A stretch of 64,000 nt of DNA from Amborella trichopoda (taxonomy: Eukaryota; Streptophyta; Magnoliopsida; Amborellales; Amborellaceae): positions 327,590 to 391,589 of the forward strand of contig NW_006499691.1 in NCBI RefSeq assembly GCF_000471905.2. Direction: 5' to 3'. Below, in pieces: positions 21,516 to 32,832 of the stretch. A model generated the notes under the pieces. That model was not told where the DNA came from. It was given only the letters and a program-made list of their open reading frames with translations, and searched no databases. The position numbers and the translations under genes were made by a program. Position 1 is the first letter of the stretch, and each line of letters starts with the position of its first letter.

Positions 21516-23821
21516 AAAATTTGGCAAAGTATAAGTGTGATTTCGATAGGAATATAGTTGCATGCTAGTGAAATTGTGTTGTTTGTGCACTGTTACTATT
21601 GAATTGTGGTCCTCATTGGCCTGATGAATTTAGTACTGAAAACGACTCTGTTGGTCATAAAAAATCCGTGAAAGAGTACCCCTGTATGTCTAAATTAAGA
21701 TGAAAAAGGTTTTGTGTTAATATCCATTTTAGTTTAGAATTTATTGATCAATCTATAAGATGTGCCAAAACTTTACTGTGAATTTCCAGGGACCCTGCAT
21801 GTTTTTGTAATGAACTTTTGACTGATAAAATGGTATCCAAATGACTTCAAACTATTTTAAATGAAATATGGAAGTGTCTACTTCAAATTTGGTTTTGAAA
21901 CTATGTCAAAATTCCTTATAGTTTGGAAGTTATTCCTATGTTTGTATAGACATGTAACTGTTTTGTGTTGCAGTAGCTTCCTGTTGCTCATTTTGTAATG
22001 AACTCTTGACTGACCAAATGGTGTCCAAATGACTTCAAATAATTTTTAAATGAAATATGGATGTGTCTATTCAAATTTGGTTTTCAAGCCACGTCGAAAT
22101 TCTTCATAGTTTTGAACTTGTGCCTCTGTTGGTATAAACATGTCACTGTTTTATGTTTCAGCAGTTACTAGGACTGTTGCTCATTTTGTACTGAATGTTT
22201 TACTGGTCAAATGGTGTCCAAATTACTTCAAACCATTTTAAATGAAATATGGATGTGTCGACTTAATGTTTGATTTTGGAACCATGTTGAAATTCTTGAT
22301 AATATGAGAATTATGCCCCTGATTGCATGCGTATGTCATTGTTGTGAGTTGCAGTGGAATTTCAGAATTTTTATGTGCTTGACCGTTCACTGACCAATAT
22401 GTCTTTGATTAAGGCTAAACCACCTCTAAATTAAAAGCGAGTGAGTTTATTTTCAAATTGGCTTTTGGAACCATGACTAAATTCCCCATGGAATGGAAGT
22501 TAGGAAAAATTTTCTAAGAGGCCTTCATACTAAAAATCCTATTCTTTTATGAATTATTGAATATGCATGCTTATGATATAGTGAATGCTCATGAATTCTT
22601 GAATAATTGTAATAAGACATGCTTGGGCATGAGTGAATGCTTATGAGATATGCATGTGCGTAGTTGTCATCAAATATGATAAGTTTGTGATATGAACGAC
22701 TACGCAATGGGATATTCATTGGTAGTAGGGATCTGATATGATGAGACTGAGATATGAAGCACTACGCAATGTGACATCCATTGGTAGTATAGCATCAGAT
22801 TTTGAGATTACTGAATAAGGCACTACTCAACGGGTCATCCGTTGGTAGTGTAATATGTTATGATATGATAAGGATGTTAGGCCGACAGTTAAGTTCTTCC
22901 CTTGACTCCCAACGATAGGAAGGGAGTTCAGAGGTGAATATGAATGATTGGGAGGGTCGCGCCCCCCAAATTTTTATGGGCACTATGCATTGGTTCACCC
23001 ATTGGTATTGTAAAACTCTCGCCGGAAGGGCATAAGGAGAAGGTCGTGTCTTGCAAGGCCACAACTTATGAAAAGCTCCAAAGAACATTGGGGAGTGTGT
23101 GTGTATGTTTGTGTGAAGACATTACAAAATGGGTCATCCATTTGTCATCGTCTTCCCTCCTCAGTTTGGGCAGAAGTCCCAAGGAACATGATTGGCTTGA
23201 CTTCTACTTTGGGAGTAAGCGACACTAAGATTGCATGTATGCACTATGTGGTTTGCTTGCATTACTAATATGTTATTTTGATGAAAATATGTGATAGACT
23301 ATCAGCTCATGCAATGTATAATATTTTGATATCTGATTTACACTTCTGCCACCATTGTTAAAGAACTTTGATAAACTGGGCTTTATAGCTCATCCCTTTG
23401 ACTTTCTCTGTGTAGAGTAACAACTTACGGTTTTCGAGAGCAGGTGGTTGGGCACTCGTGGCCGACGGTTGAAGTTTCAAGTTTGGAAAGAAAGGCCTTA
23501 TCCTGATAGTAGGTGTCTGTTGGTGGTAGTCATGTAGTTGTTTTGTTTAAAGAATTGTATTTTGTGGTTGGGCCTGTAGTGCCTTGGACATGATTGTAAT
23601 TAAAATTTTGGAACTTGTATATTTATAGTTTGGTTTTTAATTTTGTCTAGTTCTTGTACCTTTGTGTTGGTCTTTGCTTTCTTTTGTGGTTTGCTTGATT
23701 ATGCCTTCTAAAGAGCGTTGAACGCACTCCCACCTGAGTGGCATTCGTTACCTCTGGTTGCAGTCCCACACTTTGTTACCTCCAGCTTATACGGTAGGGG
23801 TCAGGGGGCAGGGTCGTGACA
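21511..23821 (+). mobile_element. Truncated 3' LTR of the Tekay/Del element
   Basis: It matches 11601-14085 collinearly, including the 194-bp repeats, the ACTACGCAATGGGA motifs and the end GGGTCAGGGGGCAGGG...GTGACA. It starts inside the LTR, since the TATA box region seen upstream of 11601 is absent, and joins Tat RNase H at CATGA. The base pairs after 23821 do not repeat the sequence before the 5' LTR, so no target duplication is seen. Confidence 0.85.
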
Positions 23822-24014
23822 TAGGATTTAAGAGCAAGTTAGGTTTTAAGAGTTGCCTTCTTCTATAAATATGTAACTATTGATCAGTAAAACATATAGA
23901 CAAGAGAAGCAAAAATTATTTTGGATTTTGCAAAAGACCATTTTGGGCAAACTCCCATGCGAACTTTGAAAGAGGGTATATTCTCTTATCTTTTTTTATT
24001 TACTTTTCTATTTA
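23822..24014. other. LTR-like fragment with TATA and AGTAAAA signals
   Basis: CTTCTATAAATATG at 23866 is followed by GATCAGTAAAACA, similar to the R region of a copia LTR. The piece is too short to classify and is bounded by the Tekay LTR and the MULE. Confidence 0.3.
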
Positions 24015-24023
24015 TTTATTTTA
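24015..24023. repeat. Left 9-bp target-site duplication of the MULE
   Basis: TTTATTTTA directly precedes the left TIR and is repeated exactly at 32597-32605. Nine bases is the standard duplication length for Mutator-like elements. Confidence 0.9.
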
Positions 24024-24200
24024 GGGAAATTATCATAAATATTAATTTTTATCTATTCATAAAAAACCCACAACATTTATAAACCTTGTCAACACCCTTT
24101 TTCTTCAATTTTGAACATTTTGTTTTCAAAATAACTTTCACGGTAGCCATATTACCATGAAGTACCATTACGGTAATTTAAGTACCGTAAAAACTAACCC
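24024..24200 (+). repeat. Left terminal inverted repeat of the MULE
   Basis: It pairs with 32425-32596 in inverted orientation. The inner part contains CATTACGGTAATTTAAGTAC and CGTAA, the same palindromic motif that forms the internal array at 28350-29000. The outer 40 bases are AT-rich. Confidence 0.88.
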
Positions 24201-25986
24201 ATGTTATATGGTACTTAAAATACCTTAAGGACTTGAGGTATTATTACGGCACTTGAAATGCCGTAATAGTATCCCACCCTCTAAACCCTGCCTGAAACCC
24301 TTTTCTTCTTTATGATTATGTTTCTACCGTTTCAGAGTGGCTCTGTTCTTCTCCTCATCCTCAAAATTTTTTGCGCTGAATTTCTCAGGGGTTCTCTTTC
24401 TCCCTCATTCGCACATCTCATCAGATTCTCCTTATTTGGTAAGAAAGCTTTTCCCAATTTTGTTTTTTTTTTAGTACTTTGTAGTATTTCAACCAATATA
24501 GGGTAAGTGCGGTGAAAATTGGGGTTTTTAAGGTTTTTCTCTGAATTGGGCAAGTTTTTCACTTTTTTTTAGCTTGTTTTGGAATGAGATTTTGGTGTTG
24601 CCATTGTTGAAATGAGTGCTTTGTACTATTTTGGGTTGATATGGTTTTGATTCAGTTCAATTTGATTTCTATTGCTATGATGGTGGTTATCAACTTGGTT
24701 TTAGGTTGGATGTTTTGAATACGGTTGATGAGTATTATGCAATAGGGATTATGGGTTTAGGAACTTAATTTTAGTTTGGGCGATCATGATTATTTTCATT
24801 CTATTGCTACAAGAAGTAAAAGGCCTGAAGATACCTCGAGATCACTATCAAATCTTTTGGTATACATGCACTGGTAGTTTTCTTTGATTGCATAAACCAA
24901 GGCTTTGTTTGTGGTTTGATATTGCAAACCCTCAAATTTATTTATGTAAATAGGGTTTATGCATTGTTGTTAATCTCCATTTTTTTCTTGTGATCTAAGT
25001 TTTCATTTTTCTCTTCTCTCAATCTGGAGCTTTTGCTCTTTCTATTCAAAACAGAAGCTTGGGTTTGGTTTTTTTTCTTTTCTCAATTAGCTTTTCAACA
25101 GCTTGGAGCTAAAAGATTTAATCTTGTACCTTTTTTTTTTTTGAGGGCTTTCGTGGTGATTTTTTATTCCATGACAAGCATGCATCTATGGGTTTATTTG
25201 ATTTTTCCATTCCAATGAGAGATGTATACTTCAATGTTTGGATTATCTACTTTTTCTCCGAAATGAGCATGCATATGTCTTGTTTCTCTTTCTCTGCATG
25301 AAGCATCTGTCATAATTGTTTCTATAATTTCTCCTTCATTTTCTAGGATACAAGCATTCTAATGATCTGCTCATGCCTTTCTAGTGATCTATGCATGTTT
25401 TTTCTGCTTCTTATTCATGGTCATATCTTTCTCTATAAGCATTTTACTTTAACATATTTACATATTTGTGGGTTTGAACTTGCGTTTTTGAGCTACCGCA
25501 AATTTGTTCTTGTAAAGGTGTCTGATAGACTAGTAATAGTCTATTTACCATGATATTGTTGTTTATTATTACATTAGATATAATGAAGGGTATACATTGC
25601 TCTTTTACTGACTGTTATTTTAGTTTGTTATACTCTTCATCAACTGATTGTTCTTTTACAATGTTATATTCTTTTGTATTTTTTCCAAATGCCCCTTAAG
25701 ATATGGTTTTCTTTTAGGTACTTGATTTTAGTTTGTGATGATGATCCTCATCATCATTTTAAGGCTGTTATTTGTTCCCCCCTTCTTATGCTATTTATTA
25801 TTTCATTTTTTTTCACACGAACTTGACCATATACGTCCAAGTTGTGTTTTGATTGAAAATGCATGATGATGGATTTTTTTAATAGGGATCCTAGCCGAAG
25901 GCGTACCCTGTCCTAGAGGTCCTGAGATTCCTACATTGCTCAATAGACAGAGACAACATATATCACAAAATATCTAGGAAGGAGAA

Positions 25987-26080
25987 GTATGTGCACATGT
26001 TCCAAATTATATTCTTTGCTTATCATGTTGGTTAATCAATTTATTTATTCTAATATTTGAAATCACAAATTCCAATTCAG
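25987..26080 (+). other. Probable 94-bp intron of the PMD gene
   Basis: GTATGTGCACATG at the 5' side and TTCCAATTCAG at the 3' side are good splice sites. Coding similarity to PMD is found on both sides, not inside. Confidence 0.6.
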
Positions 26081-27519
26081 GATTGAGAAAATCCCCTTAG
26101 AATTGATGAGAAGGCCAATGCAATTACTTTATGGCCTTTATAAAACAATGATCAAATTGATTTGATAAGGAGATTAGAATTGTATTCACTACGACCGTGG
26201 CACTTTGTCTACTATGATCGAGAGGTGGTATGTAGAGACGAACACCAGGCAGTTCAATATAGACATCAGAAAGATGATGCCTACTCTTGAAGATGTATGA
26301 AAAATTCTCCTGTTAAAGGTGGCTAGTGTAGCTGTAACTCTTAGGAGAGTGGAATAGTATGATGATTATATATTCTGCATGATAGGACAACTACCACCTA
26401 GTGCTAACCATTCTATTATTCGTCTGACATGGTTGAGGAACACTTTTAGACAGCTGCAACAGAACTATAACCGTACCACCTTTTTTCGACACACTCGTTC
26501 CTACCTTCTATGTCTAGTCAGTTGCACAATCTTTGCGGATTCCATAGAAGGTACGGTGCCTACAATATATTTACAGCCTTTTGAGGATATGGCTGTAGTT
26601 GGTTAGTATGCATGGGGTGTAGTGGCCCTAGCTTGTTTGTTTTGAGCCTTGTCAAAAGTTGTTTGTTCTGATTACCAACACCTAAGTGTTGGTAATGCTA
26701 GTTTGATAATGTTTTGATTGTTTTTTCAAAGTTTGATATATATTATTTGTTGTAATACTTATTTTTTATACATGCAATTCAGTGTTGGGCGTATGAGCAT
26801 TTCAAATTGTTGCGCCAAATTCCCAAAGAAAAAAGGGTAGGGAATCCGAAATCTCTCAGGTGAGCCCCTCCTAGAGAATTGAATAACTCTCACAACTTCC
26901 ATTTTGTGGGACGATATGACTCCGATAATGTGCAAATAAATGATGCTAATATATAATAGTTACCATTGACTTTATTTATATTTTAATAAATTTTGGTGCA
27001 AGTTATTTAACTTAAATTTTTATTTTTTAGTCATGTCATATAGACCCCATATGATGATTATCCTAATGTAGGAGAGGAAATTGAGGAGGATAGAGGATAG
27101 GACCTTATTATTCATCAGATTGCTTTGTGTCGTACATACCTCTTATGTGGACACATTTGTGAGGGTACAAGCCAAATCGTGTGCTTTGGTAATTTGGACT
27201 TCACTAAGGGATATCGGTTGATCCCTTTTAGTGGGAGAGGAGGGAGAGAAAGGGGAAGGGGCCTAAGAACTGAGCAGTCGAGCTTCGAAATGAAATAGAT
27301 ATGTTGACAAACAAGTTAGATTATATGTGTTAGGCAGCTAAAGATATGTTCAATGGAAAGCCGACACAAGAATACATCGAGTGGAACAGGCTAAGGACTA
27401 AGCTCTTAATCCATAATCCATATAGGAAATGCCCCTCCAAATACATACCTCGATGTTATAATGATGAAGATAGAATGATAAGAATATTTTAGAATTGTTT
27501 CTATTTTGTTCACGACTCA

Positions 27520-27659
27520 TTAATTTTAGAAGTCTAAATAATCTATTTTCATAATATTGATAGAGCCTAGGGACATTGACCATGCAACTTTAATTTTAGA
27601 AGTCTGATTAATCTATTTTCATAATCTTGATGCAGCCTAGGGATATCAACCATGCAACT
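27520..27659 (+). repeat. 70-bp tandem duplication spanning a splice acceptor
   Basis: TTAATTTTAGAAGTCT starts at 27520 and again at 27590, and each copy runs to CATGCAACT. The unit contains the end of an intron and the first codons of the last PMD exon. The second copy has a proper acceptor (GATGCAG before CCTAGGGATATC), whereas the first reads GATAGAG. Confidence 0.88.
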
Positions 27660-28149
27660 CAACTTGTACGTGAAGGTCAGAATTCAAGGAATAGGGACCT
27701 AATTGGAGAAGTATTAGAATCATTGAAAATTTATGACCTAGAAGCTACAGGGGATGAGTATACATCTGAAGAATTGGAGTTGGATGATGAGATGGAAGAT
27801 AACACACCACCAGTATAACAACCTTCTCGACTAGATGAGGGGCCAAGTAATACACAACCCATCCCCACACCGGTTCAAGCAAAGGAGCCTAAATGGCAGT
27901 TACGTCTTTGTGTGGTAAGACAATAAGAGAGAAGCTCAAATACACAATTGCAGTTGTCACAGTGGGGTGAGATGTTGCTAGTACGACGAAAGTGTTCATG
28001 ATGATTTGTATTTTATGTTTTTTTGTTGTAAAGAGGTCAAGGCTAGTAGTGCCTATACTGTTTTTTTTGTGATATGTACAATATTTATGAAAAGTTGAAA
28101 TATCAATATTTTGTGATATTTGTATATTTTTTGTATATTTGTGTTTTGT

Positions 28150-29165
28150 TGGTTCAATGAGTTTATATCATAGCTTGGATGTGTCACAAAGTTCGAGAAA
28201 ATTTCTTTTGAAGTTTGAGCTTGGTAAATGACCACCCAATTTCATACCAAATAGTTAAGATTAATGTGAAATTTTCTCGAACTAAAAAAAGAAGACTTAT
28301 TCACATACTACTTCACAAGTATGTGTTGTTCAATTTTTTTAAAAAAAGTGTTCAAAGTCATTACGGTCCTTTTTTTACCGCTATACCCAATTTTAGAATT
28401 ACAGTAAAGAAAAGATTGTAATACTCATTACGGTCTTTTTACTACCGTAATGTCTAGTTCAAGCATTATGATATTTTAATATCGTAATGCACGAAAACTA
28501 CTAGAAAACCTTATGTAGTTTTTGAGCATTACGGTCTTAAAAGTACGATAATGCTAAAAAACTGATCATTACAGTAGAAAAAGGACCGTAATGCTTATTA
28601 CGGCCTTTTTTGTATCGTAATTAGGAGCTATAGCATTACAGTACTTTCAAGACTGTAATGCTCAAAAACTAATGGAAACCTTCTGGAGTTTTGAGCATTA
28701 CGATATTAAAAGTACCATAATGTTAAAACTGATAATTACGGTAGAAAAAACACCGTAATGCTTATTACGGTCTTTTGTGTAACAGAATTATGAGCAATAG
28801 CATTACGGTACTTTCAAAAATGTAATGCTAAAAAACTACTAGAAACCTTATGGAGTTTGGAGCATTACGGTCTTGAAAGTACCGCAATGTTTTGACTGTT
28901 TATTACGGTATAGAAAAAACTGTGATGAGTATTACGATATGTTTTTGCAGTAATTCTCAAACTTGGCATTACAGTAAAAGAAAGGCCGTAATGACTTCAA
29001 CAATTTTAAAATAATTAAACAACACATGCATGTGACTGTTGTATGTGAATAAGTCCTCTTTTATGAAATTGATAGCTTAGATGTGTCACAAGTTGGATAA
29101 AATTTCACATTCAATGGTCATAATGTGAACTATGAAATGAGACCATTTACCTTTGTGATAAAAGG
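28150..29165. mobile_element. Inverted-repeat-bounded unit inside the MULE
   Basis: The left arm (about 28262-28340: AATGTGAAATTTTCTCGAAC, GACTTATTCACATAC, TGTGTTGTTCAATT) is repeated in inverted orientation at 29000-29115, with a roughly 30-base insertion in the right arm. Outside the arms, TAGCTTGGATGTGTCACAAA (28170) and its relatives at 29071 and 32730 link the unit to the MITE at 32607-32823. The unit therefore looks like a composite of two MITE arms around the hairpin array, nested in or evolved within the MULE. Confidence 0.55.
28350..29000. repeat. Array of CATTACGGT/ACCGTAATG palindromes, about 168-bp period
   Basis: Each unit holds several hairpins of the form CATTACGGT-n-ACCGTAATG and an AAACCTTATGGAGTTT-GAGC spacer, seen at 28506, 28676 and 28843. 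Both strands look nearly alike because the units are palindromic. The motif is the same as in the MULE's TIRs. The array lies between the 3' ends of the PMD and transposase genes. Confidence 0.85.
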
Positions 29166-29208
29166 AACATAAAAATCAACTTTAGAGATTCCATAATTTG
29201 AAACAAAA

Positions 29209-29424
29209 GGGCATATCAACTGACACTATTGACCTCTTTACAAATTCATATAACAAAAAAGGCATATAAAAAAAGATCATCTGCCATTACTGGCCTTTTT
29301 ACGAATTCAGATAACAAAAAAGGCATATTAAAAAACATCAACTGACAATGCTGGCCTCTTTACATATTCAAATAATAAAAAAGGCATATAAAAGAAGATC
29401 AATTGGCATTACTGACCTCTTTAC
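29209..29424. repeat. 61-bp tandem repeat, four copies
   Basis: GGCATAT starts units at 29209, 29261, 29322 and 29383. Each contains TGACCTCTTTACAAATTCA and AACAAAAAA. The array lies just downstream of the transposase stop at 29488, in its 3' flank. Confidence 0.85.
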
Positions 29425-29487
29425 ATCATTTTAAATACTTGATTTATATGTCGTTCTGTTATAGCCATGACCCCACAGCGGCTATAC

Positions 29488-31500
29488 TTAAGAGCTATTC
29501 TCTTTGTACTCTATTTGTCTGCGTCGTTTCTTTGGCCGACATGTAGTTCGCCTTGCAACTGGCGGCAGTACTGTTGTATAAACAATCTCTGGCAACTCAA
29601 GTGCATCAGGCGTAGGGTTGAAGGGAAGGGAATATGATCTACGGTACATACCACTGTGAAATAAATGCAATATTATGTAACATCCTGATCTATAGCAATG
29701 ATCACATGACTGCATGACAACCCACTAACTTGCCATACCTGACAGTTACATGTATGTCTCATCAGATGAACAACATATTCCTTATTCACATTGATTTCAT
29801 ACATACCATCATGTGCCCATATGACTATACAAAGGAATTTGAACTTATCCCTCCGCTGATTTATTACCTTTTAGGCCTTTAGTGTAAGCATGCTGCTCCA
29901 TTCTAAGGACTTGGTCATCTTCTTAGAAAATTCTCCCATGAGTTTAACCCTTAGGCATTCAAGGAGTTTAATGACAGGCTTCTCCTGAGCCTTTAATATC
30001 CACTTGTTAAATGATTCTAAGATGTTCAATGTCAGATGATTGTATCGATATCCTCGAAAATATGCGTTTGCCCAAGTTTTTTTATGTTGTTTCATGATCC
30101 AGATATAGGCCTCAGCATTTTCACTCTTAATCTTTGACATATACTCATTGAACATTGATACAGTTATTGCACGTGCCACTTTCCAATAAAGTTTTGTGAG
30201 CGCTGAATTTCTAAATTCCTTTTTGAAATAATCGATTAGTTGACACATACAATACCCCTGCTCACTGGTTGAGAATATTTCTTCAATTACTGCTTGCAAC
30301 TGTTTCTGACGATCTGATACAATAGACAAAGTTGGTAGATTAGGCATCTCCTGAAACTGCTCATTGAGCAATTTTAGAAACCAAGTCCAACTAGGTGTAT
30401 TTTTATTCTCAACCATTGCAAATACTATGAGAAATATATTTTCATTTGCATCTATCCCAACTGCGGCCAATAGTACCCCTTTATATCTTTCTTTAAAAAA
30501 AGTTCCATCTAGTCCCACCAATAGCTTGCAACCATATACAAACATGGATGATTGGCTATAAACACACGTTTAAACCTATCATAATCATTTATCTGAATAA
30601 TCATTACGATTTCAGGGTTAGTATTCGGATCTTGTGTAGGTACTTAGGGAGATCCTTATATACCTTTATACAGAAACCGTCATTTATAGCTTATGCAACC
30701 TCTTTGTCCTGTCATGCTTGTTGGTAAGATAGCGTGACACCATGATCACTTTGTACATCATTAATAAGATCTCCAGGTGTTAAATTGGGCATATCATTCA
30801 AATGGTATTTGACCTTACTTGCCATCCATTGGCTTTGAGAGAGGGGCTGATGAATCCTGCCGATTGCACTAGCACATGAGTGCACGTTTTTCACCCCAAA
30901 GAAGTTTGTTGAATTAACCTTTAAACAATGCATTTGCCATGAATACCCATGTGCGGCTCACCTCGCCCATACTTGCCTCTCCTCGCTTTTTACAAACTTG
31001 ATATTGAAGTTTTGTGATATGGCATAATCAATAAGGTGATTACGACATGCCTGCACGTTATCAAAATCTTGATCTGTTGAAGTACAACTTGGTAACGATC
31101 AATCCTGATGGGGCTTTCTATCAGATCAATGTCGTCGATATGACCCTCAATTTTTTAATCATGCTCATCTTCACTCTAAACTACTTGCTTTGGTCAGGTA
31201 TCGCTGTCGCAAAAATATTAGAAGAACAAGTGAGAATTATCCTAACCCATAACATCTGCACTAAAAATTTTATCAAATAAAAAAATAAATTTCATTGTAA
31301 ACTTCTTATATGACCAATCTGGATGGATAATTATCGAGCACTGTTGGTGGTCGAGATTCGGTGGAATCCGACTCACTAGGTCTATTTGATATGTACATAG
31401 CAATGGGAAAAGACCCTTCCATCCTATTTGCAATGTAGTCATCATCGTCAATACATACTATATTCCTATTACTTGGTAACCATGGGGTCAATATACCTAA
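29488..31500 (-). pseudogene. MURA-type Mutator transposase
   Basis: The enzyme cuts and joins MULE ends. On the minus strand, from high to low coordinates, an acidic N-terminus holds SNRPSESDSTES (31400). The MuDR N-terminal block follows, AISQNFNIKFVKSEERQVWA (31010) then HSCASAIGRIHQPLSQ and WMASKVKYHLND to YQQA (30712). The DDE catalytic domain is open for 224 codons from 30545 to 29871, with LVGLDGTFFKERYKGVLLAA (first Asp), TLSIVSDRQKQLQAVI (second Asp) and RGYRYNHLTLNILESFNKW. A SWIM zinc finger, C-N-C-x9-C-S-H (29750-29706), is followed by a basic tail PVARRTTCRPKKRRR. Lesions are a TGA at 30960-30958, a frameshift near 30550, a TAA at 29870-29868 and a frameshift near 29690. It is otherwise full length. 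Confidence 0.93.
29706..29750 (-). other. SWIM zinc-finger motif of the transposase
   Basis: The codons give CNCQVWQVSGLSCSH, an intact C-x-C-x9-C-x-H. SWIM fingers are found near the C-terminus of MuDR and FAR1-type proteins and are thought to bind DNA. All four zinc ligands are kept. Confidence 0.9.
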
Positions 31501-32424
31501 TAGACAATGGTACTTGGCATAATTTGTTACTTTTGATAAGTGAGCCTTTATTTGGTTGAAGGATGGGATCCCCCTAAAAAATGTAACCTTCAGGTCCCCA
31601 CCATCACAGAAAACACCTCCATCAATAGAATTCCTCTAAAGAACCACCAAAGTGTAAAACGATTTTCACTCTGTCGCCACCCATTATTGGTGTGTGCAAG
31701 CCCAATCACTACTGAGATCTCCAATTTAAGATGGAAACAAATATGAAATGAATTTTTTTGGTATCAATAACAGAAGAAAGCAATGCAAGTATAATGGTTT
31801 CAAAATATTTATATACAATGACGAGGTTGCATTACAGAGGCCAACCCAACTACATCAAGTATTATAGTAACAACACCATAATATTTGTTAGAAAATAGTG
31901 TTCGCCCATCTAAGGAAATATAATAAAAAGCTTGACAATTTTGATGACATACCTATAAAATGGTATTGGTGTGTATATTTGATGCTCATGGATTGAGAAA
32001 TAGCTTTCAGAGATCTCGTTCACAGATTGAAAAATAGAAGGAGATCGAAAATGGATGAGAGATTAGAGAGGGAGGAAGATAAGGAAGAGAAAGAAAGAGA
32101 TGGCAGAGAGGAGGATAAAGAAGAGAGATGTGGGGTTAGAGAGAGTGGGATAGGAAAATAGTATTTTTAGGAGGGGTTAGAGAGAGTAGGATGGGGAAAT
32201 AGGGTTTTTAGGGTGAAAAAAATTGTGAGAAAGAGCGAGAAAGTTTAGAAACAATCACGGTTGTTTTTCAACCATATGAAGCATCAATAGGATTATGACA
32301 CTTCAAGTATCATAATATTTTTAAATACTGTGGTGCTTAAATAGTATATGATAATTCGAGTACTGTAAGAGTCTTTTGTTTTATTACGATATTCTAAGTA
32401 CCGTATAAAATGCGGTATTCATTA

Positions 32425-32596
32425 CAGTACTTAAAGTACCGTGATGGTGCTTCATGGTAATACGACTACCGTGAATGTTAGTTTGGTTAAAAAATGCCCA
32501 AAATTGAAAAAAAAAAGGGTATGGACGAGGTTTATGAAAGTTAGGTTTTTTTCTTCTAAATAGACAAAAATTAAGGTATATTTGTGATAATTTTCC
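32425..32596 (-). repeat. Right terminal inverted repeat of the MULE
   Basis: It is the inverted match to 24024-24200 and ends with GATAATTTTCC directly before the TTTATTTTA duplication. Confidence 0.88.
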
Positions 32597-32605
32597 TTTA
32601 TTTTA
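32597..32605. repeat. Right 9-bp target-site duplication of the MULE
   Basis: TTTATTTTA is identical to 24015-24023. Confidence 0.9.
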
Positions 32606-32606
32606 T

Positions 32607-32823
32607 GGGGAAGTATAGAATGAGACCATTTACCTTTGATATAAAGTAGTCACATTAATTTTGACCATGGGATGTGAAATTAGGTGGCTGCAATTATTCC
32701 ATTGACCATGCTCAAACTTCAAATGAAATTTTCTCCAACTTTGTGACACATCCAAGCTATCAAATTTTACATCAAATGGTTGTAAGAAATTGTGTCGTAA
32801 ATGGTCTCATTTTATACAATCTC
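32607..32823. mobile_element. 217-bp MITE abutting the MULE
   Basis: The left end GGGGAAGTATAGAATGAGAC (then CATTTAC) matches the reverse complement of the right end GAGATTGTATAAAATGAGAC (then CATTTAC) at 22 of 27 positions. TTATTTTAT flanks it on both sides (32598-32606 and 32824-32832), an exact 9-bp duplication that overlaps the MULE's own duplication. It is non-coding and Mutator-type by target length. Its interior (TAGCTTGGATGTGTCACAAA on the minus strand) recurs inside the MULE at 28170 and 29071. Confidence 0.88.
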
Positions 32824-32832
32824 TTATTTTAT

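Larger units (their letters stand above)
24300..27818 (+). pseudogene. Plant mobile domain (PMD) gene inside the MULE
   Basis: PMD proteins are a plant family (MAIN/MAIL1-like in hosts) also known from transposons. Their molecular role in elements is not established. Recognisable in order are GPEIPTLLNRQRQHISQNI (about 25920), IERWYVETNTRQFNIDIRKM and MPTLEDV (26220-26300), the block MIGQLPPSANHSIIRLTWLR with YLLCLVSCTIFADSIEGTVP (26379-26560), DMAVVG and YAWGVVALACL, then WAYEHFKLLRQIP (26790), TPYDDYP (27046), EYIEWNRLR (27375) and an acidic tail ending NTPPV (27818). GT-AG introns are visible: a possible 5'-UTR intron 24439-25885, an intron 25987-26080, and acceptors near 26780, 27030 and 27630. 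Stops and at least one extra base near 25910 break it. It converges with the transposase. Confidence 0.8.
24024..32596. mobile_element. Mutator-like element (MULE) carrying transposase and PMD gene
   Basis: The left end begins GGGAAATTATCATAAATA, and the reverse complement of the right end begins GGAAAATTATCACAAATA. The inverted similarity continues for about 170 bases (24024-24200 and 32425-32596), including the segment TTTCTTCAATTTT and the shared TTACCATGAAG. Exact 9-bp duplications flank it. Inside are an intron-bearing plant mobile domain gene on the plus strand, a MURA-type transposase on the minus strand, and between them an array of CATTACGGT hairpins. The two coding regions are tail to tail. 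Both are broken, so the copy is dead, but it retains the whole architecture of an autonomous 8.57 kb element. Confidence 0.93.
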
